From assembly GCA_019695185.1 (NCBI GenBank), contig JAIBAN010000039.1, forward strand, positions 1 to 64,000: a stretch of 64,000 nt of DNA, read 5' to 3'. This document shows, piece by piece, positions 27,475-37,419 of this stretch (positions are counted from its first letter, which is position 1; each line of letters starts with the position of its first letter). The position numbers and the translations under genes were made by a program. Under the pieces are notes generated by a model, which saw nothing but the letters and a program-made list of their open reading frames with translations, did no database searches and was not told where the DNA came from. This stretch comes from Blastocatellia bacterium (GTDB taxonomy: Bacteria; Acidobacteriota; Blastocatellia; Chloracidobacteriales; Chloracidobacteriaceae).

Positions 27475-27756
27475 AACAGGAACCTTTTTGATTGGCATAA
27501 ACGGGATGGAACGGTCACGTTCAGATGGCGCTGCACCAGTGCATGAAGTTCAAGTATGCCCACCCATCCAGGCAAAAAGCAAAATCCAATTCAGCTAAAC
27601 CCGGTTTTCCACCACAAACAAGGGGTTCCAGTCCCGTTTGTCAATTCTTTGTATCTCACCACCGACGGTCTGTGTAAGATGCGGGAAATCTCAAAACAGA
27701 GCCACCACGCTTTATCGCCTTGACCTTTTCCGACCACGTGAAACCGGGAGAACCTT

Positions 27757-29781
27757 ATGCCACTTCTGCGTCTGTTGCTGGTTATTCTGCTTTTTACCGC
27801 CCTTTTGCCGGGCCAGTCTGCCGGGAAACGGGGAATTGAGGTTTCCGACCTCAATCGCTCCGTCCAACCATGTTCTGATTTTTACGAATTTGCCAATGGC
27901 AGTTGGCGGGCAGCCAATCCCATCCCCCCCTCCATGCAGCGCTGGAGCCGCCGCTGGGCGGCAGGAGAAACCGCCAAAGACCGCCTGCGCGACATCCTGG
28001 TGGAAATCTCAGCCCGCAAAGACTATCCCAAGGGCAGTGTGGAACAATTGACCGGCGATATGTATTGCGCCTGTATGGACGAAGCCCAGGCCAACCGGCT
28101 GGGCGTCAAACCCGTGCAACCGCTGCTGGCGGAAATTGACCGACTGAAATCGCCCGCTGATGTCCAAAAAATGATAGCCCGGCTGCATGGGCTTTCCATT
28201 CTCGTGCCGTTTGTTTTCACCGCTGATTCCGACAATCACGAACCCCAAAATGTGATTGCCCAGGTCTACGCCGGCGGACTTGGTTTGCCGGACCGCGACT
28301 ATTACCACAAAACCGACAAACGGTTTGAGGAAACCCGCGAAAAATATCTGGCCCATCTGGAAAAAATCTTTCGGCTGGCTGGTTTTACCGAAACCCTCGC
28401 CAAACAAAGCGCCCAAACCGTTTTCAGAATCGAAAAGGACCTGGCCGCCGCCTCGCTTGATAATGTGGCCCTGCGTGACCCCCAGGCCACAGACCACAAA
28501 ATGAAGTTTCAGGAGTTGCAGAAACTGACTCCGAACTTCAATTGGAGCACCTACTACCGGACGTTTGCCATCAAGCCCGGCGACCTGAATGTGGCTGAAC
28601 CCAAATTTATGGAGGAATTCAATCGCCAGCTTACCAAAACATCAGTGGCAGATTGGAAAACCTATTTCAAATGGCATGTGTTGAATTCCGCCGCCTCCCA
28701 TCTTTCGGATGATTTCGTGCAAGCCGATTTTGCTTTTTTTGGAGCCTATCTGAATGGGGCCAGCGAATTGAAACCCCGCTGGAAGCGTTGTGTCGAAAAC
28801 ACCGACCAGCTTTTAGGCGAAGCCCTGGGGAAAAAGTACGTGGAAAAATACTTCCCGCCCGCAGCCAAAAGCCGGATGCAGGAAATGGTGAAAAACCTCC
28901 AACTGGCAATGGAGGAAACCATTCAGGGACTGGACTGGATGAGTCCGGTGACGAAGAAACGGGCATTGGAGAAGCTTTCGACCTTCAATCCAAAAATTGG
29001 TTACCCGGACAAATGGAAGGATTACAGTCGGGTCCCCGTCTCCCGCACCTCAGACTGGGACAACATCCTGGCCGGACGTAAATTCAGAGTTCAGGAAACC
29101 ATGGCCACCATCGGCAAACCAGTGGACCGGGGTCGCTGGGGACTGACCCCACCCACGTCGGATGCCTATTACAATCCACTGCTCAATGAAATCGTGTTTC
29201 CGGCAGGGATTTTGCAGCCTCCGGCCTTTTCGGTGGATGCGGCTGATACGGTCAACTACGGTGCCATCGGAGTGGTCATCGGGCATGAATTCAGCCACGG
29301 GTTTGACGACCAGGGCGCGCAGTTTGACGCCCAGGGCCGCCTCAACAATTGGTGGACGGCTGAGGACCTCAAGAAATTCCAGGAACGGACCGCCTGTGTT
29401 GAAAAGCAATTTGAAGGCTACTTTATTGAACCAGGCATCCACCACAACGGCAAACTGGTGCTGGGCGAAAGCATTGCGGATTTGGCCGGAGCCAAACTGG
29501 CGTACCGGGCGTTGCAGATTTCGCGGCGGGGCAAGGCTCCTTTGCCGGAAATTGACGGGTTTACTCCTGAACAACAGTTTTTCATTGGTTGGGGACAATT
29601 TCGCGGCGATGCGATTCGACCGGAACTGGCCCGCACCATGGTCCAGGGTGACCCGCACCCGATTGCCAAATTCCGAGTCATCGGACCGCTTTCCAATATG
29701 CCCGAATTTTCCAAGGCTTTTTCCTGCCCGGAAGGAGCAGCCATGATTCGGGCCGCCAACCAGCGCTGTGAAGTTTGGTAA
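27757..29781 (+). CDS. M13 family zinc metallopeptidase
   Basis: At 674 residues it is the normal length. Signal peptide at 1-24. The zinc motif HEFSH (510-514) lies in VVIGHEFSHGFDD, and the third ligand Glu571 is in LGESIADLAG. DAYYNPLLNEIVFPAGI corresponds to the NAYY substrate motif with Asp in first place. The C-terminus ends CEVW, matching the C-x-x-W of neprilysin-like enzymes. Secreted M13 peptidases cut short peptides in the periplasm. A ribosome-binding site GGGAGAA precedes the ATG. It stands alone, facing the PII-like gene across a long hairpin. Confidence 0.95.
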   Translation: MPLLRLLLVILLFTALLPGQSAGKRGIEVSDLNRSVQPCSDFYEFANGSWRAANPIPPSMQRWSRRWAAGETAKDRLRDILVEISARKDYPKGSVEQLTGDMYCACMDEAQANRLGVKPVQPLLAEIDRLKSPADVQKMIARLHGLSILVPFVFTADSDNHEPQNVIAQVYAGGLGLPDRDYYHKTDKRFEETREKYLAHLEKIFRLAGFTETLAKQSAQTVFRIEKDLAAASLDNVALRDPQATDHKMKFQELQKLTPNFNWSTYYRTFAIKPGDLNVAEPKFMEEFNRQLTKTSVADWKTYFKWHVLNSAASHLSDDFVQADFAFFGAYLNGASELKPRWKRCVENTDQLLGEALGKKYVEKYFPPAAKSRMQEMVKNLQLAMEETIQGLDWMSPVTKKRALEKLSTFNPKIGYPDKWKDYSRVPVSRTSDWDNILAGRKFRVQETMATIGKPVDRGRWGLTPPTSDAYYNPLLNEIVFPAGILQPPAFSVDAADTVNYGAIGVVIGHEFSHGFDDQGAQFDAQGRLNNWWTAEDLKKFQERTACVEKQFEGYFIEPGIHHNGKLVLGESIADLAGAKLAYRALQISRRGKAPLPEIDGFTPEQQFFIGWGQFRGDAIRPELARTMVQGDPHPIAKFRVIGPLSNMPEFSKAFSCPEGAAMIRAANQRCEVW

Positions 29782-29812
29782 GGGATGATGATTCGACTGA
29801 CTGCCGACTGAT

Positions 29813-29908
29813 TTTTTTCACCGCAGAGGCGCAGAGTTTTCGCAGAGTTTTTCTTTGTTTTTCTCTGCTGGACCTCTGCGCCTCCTCAGCGTCTCTGCGG
29901 TGAAAAAA
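29813..29908. terminator. bidirectional hairpin terminator, REP-like
   Basis: 29813-29828 (TTTTTTCACCGCAGAG) pairs perfectly with 29893-29908 over 16 bp, with A and T runs at both ends. The inner part repeats GCGCAGAG/CTCTGCGC. It sits between convergent M13 and PII-like genes. The CACCGCAGAG-type sequence is known as a dispersed repeat in many bacteria. Confidence 0.85.
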
Positions 29909-29929
29909 CAAAAAAACTGGCTGGGTCCA

Positions 29930-30298
29930 TTATTTTTGACTCAGCGGCAATTCACCGGAAACCGCCGCCTCGCCCTGTTCACCGGTTTTGATACGTGCGG
30001 CAAATTCCACTGGCCAGATAAACACCTTTCCATCTCCCCGATTGCCGGTATGGGCCGCCTGCACAATCACCCTGGCAATCTCTTCCGCCACTTCATCAGC
30101 AGCTACCACTTCAATCCGGACTTTCTGCACATACTCAACGAAATCCTCAATGATTTTATGGCTTGCATTGGCTCCTCTTTCCCGGCCAAATCCTCGCACA
30201 TCCATCACGGTCATGCCCGGAAAGCCGGGGATTTCCTCCAGGGCACGAGTCACTTTGCTCAACATGAAGGGCTGAATCACTGCCATCACAATTTTCAT
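29930..30298 (-). CDS. PII-like protein of the metal-efflux type (PII-NG)
   Basis: A 122-residue ferredoxin-like PII protein (start MKIVMAVIQPFMLSKV, middle VMDVRGFGRERG, then VRIEVVAADEVAEEI and AAHTGNRGDGKVFIWPVE). The last motif, GxxGDGKVF, is the PII C-loop signature. The T-loop is short and lacks the Tyr51 that is uridylylated in GlnB. This matches the PII-NG group, described as neighbours of heavy-metal efflux genes, and here it follows czcCBA on the same strand. It probably controls or senses metal-pump activity through a nucleotide rather than nitrogen status. A 19-copy minisatellite lies between it and czcA. Confidence 0.85.
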   Translation of the reverse strand: MKIVMAVIQPFMLSKVTRALEEIPGFPGMTVMDVRGFGRERGANASHKIIEDFVEYVQKVRIEVVAADEVAEEIARVIVQAAHTGNRGDGKVFIWPVEFAARIKTGEQGEAAVSGELPLSQK

Positions 30299-30340
30299 AA
30301 GTTCATCTCCTCTTCAGCCTTAATGAACATTCAAGCGTTT

Positions 30341-30390
30341 GAGAATTGAGAATTGAGAATTGAGAATTGAGAATTGAGAATTGAGAATTG
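30341..30390. repeat. GAATTGA heptamer array
   Basis: About seven tandem copies of a 7-bp unit, in the czcA-PII interval, 9 nt before the nonamer array. It is related to the GRAYTGA family. On the minus strand it lies about 43 nt before the PII start. Confidence 0.95.
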
Positions 30391-30399
30391 GTTTTAATT

Positions 30400-30570
30400 C
30401 CCCAGACTCCCCAGACTCCCAAGACTCTCAAGACTCCCAAGACTCCCAAGACTCCCAAGACTCCCCAGACTCCCCAGACTCCCAAGACTCCCCAGACTCC
30501 CCAGACTCCCCAGACTCCCAAGACTCCCCAGACTCCCCAGACTCCCAAGACTCCCAAGACTCCCAAGACC
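30400..30570. repeat. 19-unit nonamer minisatellite (CCCAAGACT/CCCCAGACT)
   Basis: 171 bp made of 19 exact-length 9-bp units, mixing CCCCAGACT and CCCAAGACT with one CTCAAGACT and a terminal CCCAAGACC. On the minus strand it starts 2 nt after the czcA stop codon. Open frames through it (PDSQDS or TPKTPQ repeats) are artefacts of its 9-bp period. Confidence 0.98.
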
Positions 30571-30571
30571 T

Positions 30572-33500
30572 TCAATAATCCACCCGTTCCCGCTCAAACC
30601 AGCCATACAGCGTGGGCAGGATGACCAGTGTGAGCAATGTCGAAGTTAACAACCCGCCAATCACAACCGTGGCCAGCGGGCGTTGGACTTCGGCTCCAGC
30701 CGAGGTGGCCACTGCCATTGGGACAAATCCGAGACTGGCCACCAGAGCGGTCATCAAAACCGGACGGAGGCGGGTTTCCGCTCCCAGTCGAACGGCTTCC
30801 GCCACGCTCATCCCTTCATCCCGCAAACTGTTGATATAACTGACCATCACCACGCCGTTGAGCACCGCCACGCCAAACAGGGCAATGAACCCAACCCCCG
30901 CCGAAATCGAAAACGGCATACCGCGTCCAGCCAGGGCAATCACACCGCCCACCACGGCAAAGGGAATTCCGGTATAAATGAGGGTTGCCTGCTTGATGGA
31001 CTGAAAGGTGGAAAACAGCATGATGAAAATCAAAAACAGTGCAATCGGGACCACCACCAGCAATCGTTGCGAAGCCCTTTGCAAATTTTCAAACTGGCCG
31101 CCCCAGGTCAGGTAATAGCCTGCCGGGAGCGGGCTCTGGCGGTCCATCCGGGTTTGGGCTTCTTTGACAAAACTGCCGATGTCGCGCCCCCGCACATTGA
31201 CTTCGACGACAATCCGGCGGCGGGTTCCTTCACGGGAAATCTGAGCCGGTCCTTCCACCAGGGAAACCTCGGCCACGTCAGCCAGCGGAACGCGCAACCC
31301 GTTGGGGCCGCTCACGGGAAGCAGTTTCAACGTTTCCAGCGAACGGCTGGCCGCCTCGTCAAGGCGGACCACCAACCCAAACCGCTGTTCGCCCTCGAAC
31401 ATCTGTCCGGCAGGCCGCCCGGCCACCAGGGATTCAACCACCAGATTGACATCTTCGACATTCAGGCCGTAGCGGGCCAGGGCTGCCCGGTTGGGAATGA
31501 CTTGCAACTGCGGCAAGCCCGTCACCTGTTCGACCTTGACATCAGCCGCGCCGGGAATGGCGGCCACCAACCGGCTGATGCGCTCGGCCTGGGTTTTCAA
31601 GGTATCCATGTCGTCTCCAAAGACCTTGATGGCCACATCCGAACGAACCCCGGCAATCAATTCCGACATGCGCATTTCAATCGGCTGGGAAAACCCAAAG
31701 GCCACATCCGGAACGGCATCGTCCAAAGCCTGCGCCATGGCACCAATCAGAGCTTCCCGGTTGTGAGCGGTCTTCCATTCAGCCGGAGGCTTCAACGTGA
31801 CATAAAAATCGGCGGCATCCACGCTCATCGGGTCGGTGGTGACTTCGGGCCGCCCAATTTTGGTGACGACCTTGACCACTTCCGGGAATTTTTTCAAAAC
31901 TTTTTGAGCGGTGAGATAGGTTTTGGTCGAATGGGCCAGGGACACGCTGGGCAACAGGCGGGCTTCAATCACCAGCGTGCCTTCATCCAGACGGGGAATA
32001 AATTCGGTTCCCAGCCAGGGAAACAGGCTGGCGCTCAGTATCACCAGACCGCCCGCCACCGCCAAAGCCTGCTGCCGGTGAGCGTTGACCCAGGGCAACA
32101 TTTGCCGGTATCCCAGCCGCAGGCGCTGGAGGACACGGTTTTCCGATTCGCGGACTTCCCCCCGCAGCAAGAGGGTGAGCATGGCCGGAACATAGGTCAG
32201 GGACAAAATCAATGACCCCACCAGGGCAAACACGACGGTCAGAGCCATGGGTTTGAACATTTTCCCCTCAACTCCGACCAGGCTGAGAATCGGCAGGTAG
32301 ACCAGAACAATAATTGCCACCGCAAACACCACGGGCCGCCCGACTTCGAGGCAGGCTTCGAGCACGGTTCGTTCGACCGGTTCCCGCGAGCCCGCGTGGC
32401 ACCGTTCGGCGCGGCGGCGGACGGCGTTTTCCACCATGACCACGGCTCCGTCCACAATCAAACCGAAATCGAGTGCCCCCAAACTCATGAGGTTGCCCGA
32501 AACGCCAAAGGCCACCATACATATCACGGCAAAGAGCATCGAAAGCGGAATCATGCTGGCAACCAGCAAGGCCCCCCGCCAGTTTCCCAGCAGCAGGACC
32601 AGGACGATAATGACGAGCAGTGCTCCCTCAACCAGATTCTTGGCAACGGTGTCAATCGTGCGGGAAATCAACTCGGTTCGGTCATAAAAAGGGACCAATC
32701 CAACTCCCGGAGGCAGGGTTTTGCGAATACTGTTGGCCTTTTCCTTGACCCGTTCGACCACCGTCCGGGAATTTTCCCCTTTGAGCATCATGGCAATGCC
32801 CGTCACAATCTCGCCTTCGCCGTCGGCAATCACCGCGCCCTGGCGCAAGGTTGAGCCAACCACAACCTGGGCCACGTCCCGGACGGAAACCGGGACACCG
32901 CCCGCCCGCGTTTGAATCACGATTTTTTCGAGGTCGCCCGTTGTTGCCGCCAATCCGACGCCCCGCACCAGATACTGTTCGTCCCCGTGCTCCACATAGG
33001 CACCGCCCACGTTGGCGTTGTTGCGCATGACGGCTTCCCAGACTTCGCGCAAGCTCAACCCGTAAGAGGCCAGTCGGGCCGGGTCCACCCGAATCTGGAA
33101 CTGTTTTTCAAGCCCGCCGAAACTGTTCACTTCGGTGATGCCCGGCACCCCCAGCAATTGCCTGCGGACATTCCAGTCCTGGATTGTGCGCAACGCCATC
33201 GGGTCCTGACCGCTGCCGGGTGCGGCGGTCAGTTGGTACTGATAGATTTCACCCAGGCCGGTTGTGATGGGACCCATTTGGGGGCTTCCAATACCGGGGG
33301 GAATCTGGTCACGGGCCTGGTTAATCCGTTCCGCCACCAATTGCCGGGCCAGATAAATATTGAGGTCGTCCTCAAAGACCACCGTTACCACTGACAAGCC
33401 GATTTTTGAAACCGAGCGGATTTCGGTGACACCCGGCAGGCCCGACATGGCAACCTCGATGGGAAAGGTGATTTGGCGTTCGATTTCCAGCGGGGAAAGC

Positions 33501-33664
33501 GCCGGGGCCGCCGTAATCACCATCACCTGCACATTGGTCACGTCAGGCACGGCGTCAATCGGCAGCTTTTGAAAACTGTAGATTCCGCCGCCAATCAGGA
33601 GCACGGTTAGCAAAATCACAAGCAATCTTTGCGAAAGCGAAAAGCGAATCAGAGCATTGATCAT
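30572..33664 (-). CDS. czcA: CzcA-type RND heavy-metal efflux pump
   Basis: At 1030 residues, this is a full HME-RND pump with TM1 at about 10-30 and the usual two periplasmic loop domains. The TM4 segment [15 protein letters not shown] (about 398-412) carries D-x5-D-x6-E in the spacing of CzcA D402/D408/E415. That form points to divalent cations (Zn, Co, Cd) and away from the Cu/Ag CusA type, which has AIG-x3-DAA here. RND pumps use the proton gradient to drive ions from the periplasm out. The ATG overlaps the adaptor stop by 4 nt. The substrate is inferred from the motif. Confidence 0.93.
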   Translation of the reverse strand: MINALIRFSLSQRLLVILLTVLLIGGGIYSFQKLPIDAVPDVTNVQVMVITAAPALSPLEIERQITFPIEVAMSGLPGVTEIRSVSKIGLSVVTVVFEDDLNIYLARQLVAERINQARDQIPPGIGSPQMGPITTGLGEIYQYQLTAAPGSGQDPMALRTIQDWNVRRQLLGVPGITEVNSFGGLEKQFQIRVDPARLASYGLSLREVWEAVMRNNANVGGAYVEHGDEQYLVRGVGLAATTGDLEKIVIQTRAGGVPVSVRDVAQVVVGSTLRQGAVIADGEGEIVTGIAMMLKGENSRTVVERVKEKANSIRKTLPPGVGLVPFYDRTELISRTIDTVAKNLVEGALLVIIVLVLLLGNWRGALLVASMIPLSMLFAVICMVAFGVSGNLMSLGALDFGLIVDGAVVMVENAVRRRAERCHAGSREPVERTVLEACLEVGRPVVFAVAIIVLVYLPILSLVGVEGKMFKPMALTVVFALVGSLILSLTYVPAMLTLLLRGEVRESENRVLQRLRLGYRQMLPWVNAHRQQALAVAGGLVILSASLFPWLGTEFIPRLDEGTLVIEARLLPSVSLAHSTKTYLTAQKVLKKFPEVVKVVTKIGRPEVTTDPMSVDAADFYVTLKPPAEWKTAHNREALIGAMAQALDDAVPDVAFGFSQPIEMRMSELIAGVRSDVAIKVFGDDMDTLKTQAERISRLVAAIPGAADVKVEQVTGLPQLQVIPNRAALARYGLNVEDVNLVVESLVAGRPAGQMFEGEQRFGLVVRLDEAASRSLETLKLLPVSGPNGLRVPLADVAEVSLVEGPAQISREGTRRRIVVEVNVRGRDIGSFVKEAQTRMDRQSPLPAGYYLTWGGQFENLQRASQRLLVVVPIALFLIFIMLFSTFQSIKQATLIYTGIPFAVVGGVIALAGRGMPFSISAGVGFIALFGVAVLNGVVMVSYINSLRDEGMSVAEAVRLGAETRLRPVLMTALVASLGFVPMAVATSAGAEVQRPLATVVIGGLLTSTLLTLVILPTLYGWFERERVDY

Positions 33665-35106
33665 TCTTCTGCTCCAAACTCCGCTTTCAAAAGCCGGGAT
33701 TTCAATATCAAACTGCCCTTGGCGGCGACCCGTTCCCCAACCTGCACCCCCGCCCTGATTTCAACCAGGGGTTCGCGCGTCTGGCCGATTTCCACCTCCC
33801 GCACCGCAAATCTGCCGGGATTCCCAGGCTGGGAAACAAACAGAAGCTGGCGTTCACCCACTTGATGGACGGCTGCGGCAGGAACCACCAGTGCTGTGCG
33901 CAGTTGGCCTGCGGTATCCGCCAATTCCACTTCAGTAAACATCCCAGCCCGCAGCACACCCTCCGGGTTGGCCACGTCAAAGCGGACTTTGGCCGTCCGG
34001 GTGGTTTCATTCAGGTGGGATTCCAAAAAATTGACGGTGCCGGAAAAGGTACGTCCCGGCAGGGCCTGGCAGACGGCCCGAATCGGTTGCCCCAGCCGGA
34101 TATGCGGCAAAAACCGCTCCGGAACGTTGGCCTCGACCCACACCTTGCCCAAATCAACGATGGTAAACAGCTTGTCTCCCGGTTTGAGGCCGGTTCCGGG
34201 ATTGACCAACCGCTCGCTGACCAGGCCGGCAATCGGAGAGCGGACTTCCACTCTGGCCGTATCGGCACTGTGGTCGCTGTGGTCGGCATCGGGAACCGGC
34301 GCGCCGAGGGCTTTCAGTTTGTCCCGGATATGCTTGGCCTCAACTTTGGCGGTTTCCACCAGGGCGCGGGCTTCCTGCACTTCCCGATTGAGCGCCACAT
34401 TGCTTTGGAAATCAAATTCGGCCTTGGCGGTTTTGTAGGCAGTTTCGGCGGCCAGCACATCACGCTGCGAAGCTGCTTCCAATTCGGTCAGACGGCGGGT
34501 CCGGTTGAGATTTTTTTCGGCTTCCTCCAAACGGGCCTGAGCCTGGAGGACCGCCACCCGGTTTTCGGCCAGTTCCACCCGTTTCAGATTTCGCTCGGCA
34601 ATCTCCAGCCGGGTTTCGGAATCGTGGAGGGCGGCATGGACCTCTGCAATTTCAGGGCTGGAAATCACCGTCAGCAGGTCGCCCGCCTTCACCGATTGCC
34701 CCGGCAAAACCAACACCTGCTCCACCCGGCCTGAAACCAGCGGGGTAATCTCCTGGGTCAAGAGTTGGTTGGCTTCGATATTTCCCGTAAACCGGAGCGA
34801 TTCCGCCCAATCCTGCCGGGTGACTTCCGCAAATTCCAGCCGGGACAGGGCTTCGGGTTGAAGGGTTAATTCAGTTGGAGCCGCAGCCGGTTCCGCCATG
34901 GTTGCAGGGGCGGCTTCCTGTGAACGCGCCCGCAACAGGAAAAACAGACTTCCCAGGCCAACCAGAACCGCCAGAATGCCCACAGCCCATCCCCGTTTCA
35001 GGTTCCGGGGAATTGGCCTGCCAGTCGCAGCCGGTTTTGGAACCACTGGATTGGGAGGTGTTTCCAGAAGGCTCGGTTCCGGTTCTTTTTCAGTTAGATT
35101 GAGCAT
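33661..35106 (-). CDS. CzcB/CusB-like periplasmic adaptor
   Basis: A 481-residue membrane-fusion protein from the ATG (a GTG lies 6 codons earlier). It has one N-terminal TM (about 36-55), a barrel-sandwich/lipoyl half motif (GRVEQVLVLPGQSVKAGDLL), a long helical hairpin (about 185-265), a second lipoyl half (GLVSERLVNPGTGLKPGDKL) and a beta-barrel domain ending in FAVREVEIG. No Met-rich N-terminal copper site is seen, in line with a CzcB-type rather than CusB-type adaptor. It links the pump to the TolC-like channel, which is encoded immediately upstream. Confidence 0.9.
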   Translation of the reverse strand: MLNLTEKEPEPSLLETPPNPVVPKPAATGRPIPRNLKRGWAVGILAVLVGLGSLFFLLRARSQEAAPATMAEPAAAPTELTLQPEALSRLEFAEVTRQDWAESLRFTGNIEANQLLTQEITPLVSGRVEQVLVLPGQSVKAGDLLTVISSPEIAEVHAALHDSETRLEIAERNLKRVELAENRVAVLQAQARLEEAEKNLNRTRRLTELEAASQRDVLAAETAYKTAKAEFDFQSNVALNREVQEARALVETAKVEAKHIRDKLKALGAPVPDADHSDHSADTARVEVRSPIAGLVSERLVNPGTGLKPGDKLFTIVDLGKVWVEANVPERFLPHIRLGQPIRAVCQALPGRTFSGTVNFLESHLNETTRTAKVRFDVANPEGVLRAGMFTEVELADTAGQLRTALVVPAAAVHQVGERQLLFVSQPGNPGRFAVREVEIGQTREPLVEIRAGVQVGERVAAKGSLILKSRLLKAEFGAEE

Positions 35107-35137
35107 GATTTTTTGATTTCCCACAGGTTGGGATTTT

Positions 35138-36565
35138 TTATTTTGTCAGGGTGACAAACCCACTGGCCTGATGAAACACAATCAAAGCGCGGTTTTGCTC
35201 GGCCAGAGCCTCGGTGAGTTCCCGTTGGACATCCAGCCAGCGGCGTTGTTCGGCAATCAGTTCCGTCATGCGATAGGCTCCCAAACTGTAAGCCGCCTGC
35301 ATCGCGTGCAGATTGTGCATGGAACGGGTCACCGCCCCCTCGTTCAAGGTCTGAAAAGCATTGTGCGCGGCGCGGAACCGCGCCAGGGCAGTCACAATTT
35401 CATAACGGGCCAGTTTTTCCACCTGCTCCCGGTGTTGCCGCGCCTGTTTGAGAATAATTTCCGCTTCGGCGCGGTTCCCCTGATTCCGATTGAAGAATGG
35501 AAGCGTGACCGACACCCCAAAGGACAATGTGCGCGACAGGTCGGGGATGGCCGCCAGTGGAGCGGGCAGGTCGGTGATACTGCGGGAACTGTTGTAGGTG
35601 GTTTGCAAGGTGACATCCGGCACGGCCTGTGCTGCCGCCAACCGGATGCCAGCCTGCGCAGCTTCTTCAGTCAGGCGGGCCAAACGGACATCCGCCCGGC
35701 GTTCCAGTATGTCAGCCAGGGCCGGCTCCAATCCCGGAGGCGGGTCGGGAACCAAGGGAACAGCCAGATTTTCCCGCAGGGTGAGCGGTTCTTCCGGAGC
35801 CATCCCAACCAGCAGTTTCAGATGTGCCAGCGCGCCCTGGAATTTATTTTCAGCCAGCAGCCGCCGGGCTTGTAACCGTTCGGCCTCAACTTTGAGCAGG
35901 TTGACTTCGAGCGGAGCCAGGTCCCCTTCGTTCACTCTGGCCTGAACCAGTTGCAGGGTCTGCCGGTCCAGTTGCTGAACATTGGTGCCGAAACTGAGTT
36001 CCCGTCCGGCGGCCAGCACCTCGACCACGGCAAGGCGGACTTCGGCAGCCAGTCGGCGCTCGCGGTCAGCGATTTCCGCCTCTGTCACCCGCAGGTTTCG
36101 TTCGGCCACATCCAACCGGCGGGAGCGTTTTCCCCCCAATTCCAAGGGAAGTGAAAAACCGATGGTGGTGCTGCGGTCGCCCACTGTGCCAGTCAATTGG
36201 CCGGTGGACTGACTGACCGAGAGCGAAGGATTGGGACGCGCCCCGGCCTGTCGGAGCTGGGCCTGTGCCCGGTCCAGATGCAAGCGCCAGACGGCCAGTT
36301 CCCCATTGTTTGCCAGAGCTTTGGCAACCAATGCCTCACAGGTTTCCCCTTTGATGGGGTCCAGTGTCGTCATCCAGATGGGCGGGGTTGAGGAGGCTTC
36401 ATTTGGTGGAACCAGAGGTTCAGACAATTTGGTTTGAACCACACCTCCTGCCGATACGGAACTGGGTTCCTGGGTGCGGACGTTGCCCCAGATGGGATTG
36501 GTGCCAGCCATCACAAACAGTGCCGCCAGCCAAGAAAACAACCTGCGTAGAATAAGTAAACCCAT
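35138..36565 (-). CDS. TolC/CzcC-type outer-membrane efflux channel
   Basis: 475 residues from the ATG with AGGGAAAGG upstream; two earlier in-frame ATGs lack a ribosome-binding site. Signal peptide at about 6-28. The OEP repeats are recognisable: LHLDRAQAQLRQAGARPNPSLSV, LDVAERNLRVTEAEIADRER and, in the second half, LARLTEEAAQAGIRLAAAQAVP plus SFGVSVTLPFFNRNQGN. It forms the outer-membrane exit of the pump. It is the first gene of the czcCBA operon. Confidence 0.9.
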   Translation of the reverse strand: MGLLILRRLFSWLAALFVMAGTNPIWGNVRTQEPSSVSAGGVVQTKLSEPLVPPNEASSTPPIWMTTLDPIKGETCEALVAKALANNGELAVWRLHLDRAQAQLRQAGARPNPSLSVSQSTGQLTGTVGDRSTTIGFSLPLELGGKRSRRLDVAERNLRVTEAEIADRERRLAAEVRLAVVEVLAAGRELSFGTNVQQLDRQTLQLVQARVNEGDLAPLEVNLLKVEAERLQARRLLAENKFQGALAHLKLLVGMAPEEPLTLRENLAVPLVPDPPPGLEPALADILERRADVRLARLTEEAAQAGIRLAAAQAVPDVTLQTTYNSSRSITDLPAPLAAIPDLSRTLSFGVSVTLPFFNRNQGNRAEAEIILKQARQHREQVEKLARYEIVTALARFRAAHNAFQTLNEGAVTRSMHNLHAMQAAYSLGAYRMTELIAEQRRWLDVQRELTEALAEQNRALIVFHQASGFVTLTK

Positions 36566-36871
36566 CCTTTCCCTGCTCCTGGATTGCATTTTGAATGCCG
36601 GGAGGATATTCATTCCTACCTAAATGCAGGATAAATGTATTGACAAAAGAGGTCGGTTTTTCTGCTCCGGGAGGAGCAGGTTATGGTAGCCAGGGTGTGG
36701 AGCGGAGCGGAACCCCTGGGAGAGAACGTGAAAAAATCTCTGCGCTCCCGCCGGAGCGCCCAACCAGCTTGTTTTGTCAATCCGGATCAACACAAGGTCT
36801 TGGTCACGGTTCGGCTCAATTCCGTTTTTCAGTCAGTTATTCTGAAAACCGCCTATTCATGAGGTTTACCC
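36566..36871. other. 306-bp divergent promoter region with hairpins
   Basis: No gene. A 7-bp hairpin CTGCTCC/GGAGCAG lies at 36662-36679, and CCAGGG...CCCCTGG at 36690-36719 resembles the REP-like palindromes common in acidobacterial genomes. It must hold promoters for czcC (minus) and trmO (plus), but I cannot pick a clear one. Confidence 0.45.
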
Positions 36872-37330
36872 ATGTTTCCAATGCAGCCCATCGGTTTTGT
36901 CAAAAGTCCCTATCAGGAAACCCGGCAGGTTCCCAAAGGTTGCGGTGCGCGCCATGAGGCGGAAGGCTGGCTGGAAATCCTGCCCGAATTTGCCGCCGGT
37001 CTGACTGACATCGAAGGATTTTCCCATCTGTTTGTGATTTGGGTTTTTGACCGCTCCGCAGGGTTTGAGTTGATGGGTACGCCTCCCACCGATGACCGCC
37101 CGCACGGGGTTTTTGCCACCCGCTCACCGCGTCGCCCGAATCCTTTGGGCCTGACGGTGGTCCGGTTACTGGGGCGGGAAGGCAACCGCCTTTCCGTGGC
37201 CGGGGTTGACATGCTCGATGGGACTCCGATTCTCGACCTCAAACCCTATTTGAGCAGCATCCCCGCCGAGGAACTGCGCCGGGGCTGGCTGGCCGAGGCC
37301 GAGGCACATAAAAGTCAGGCCCCCAGTTGA
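36872..37330 (+). CDS. trmO: tRNA (N6-threonylcarbamoyladenosine37) methyltransferase TrmO
   Basis: The 152-residue protein is a clear TsaA/TrmO: PIGFVKSPY, IEGFSHLFVIWVFDRS, the SAM-site motif GVFATRSPRRPNPLGLTVV and LDGTPILDLKPYL. It methylates t6A37 to m6t6A in threonine tRNAs. The bacterial protein is usually longer because of a C-terminal domain (about 235 residues in E. coli); this is a single-domain short form, like archaeal ones. It overlaps the open frame of the next gene, whose likely true start is 90 nt further on. Confidence 0.93.
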   Translation: MFPMQPIGFVKSPYQETRQVPKGCGARHEAEGWLEILPEFAAGLTDIEGFSHLFVIWVFDRSAGFELMGTPPTDDRPHGVFATRSPRRPNPLGLTVVRLLGREGNRLSVAGVDMLDGTPILDLKPYLSSIPAEELRRGWLAEAEAHKSQAPS

Positions 37331-37419
37331 TTTCCGCCTCCAGGAAATTGAACGGTTTGGTGTATGCTTTGGTAAACCAAGTGAATCACCCTTCTTTCCG
37401 CAAGGAGGCGGCAAGGAAG

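Noticed and set aside
30381-30624. Open frames with PDSQDS or TPKTPQ repeats
   Set aside because: They only reflect the 9-bp minisatellite, in three frames and on both strands; no start site, no non-repeat part.
30683-32215. 510-residue open frame antisense to czcA
   Set aside because: It lies wholly inside the clear czcA gene and shows no domain; it is a by-product of the codon pattern.
30572-33664. Copper/silver (CusA) assignment of the RND pump
   Set aside because: The TM4 motif has DFG-x3-DGA with the acidic triad of CzcA, not the AIG-x3-DAA form of CusA.
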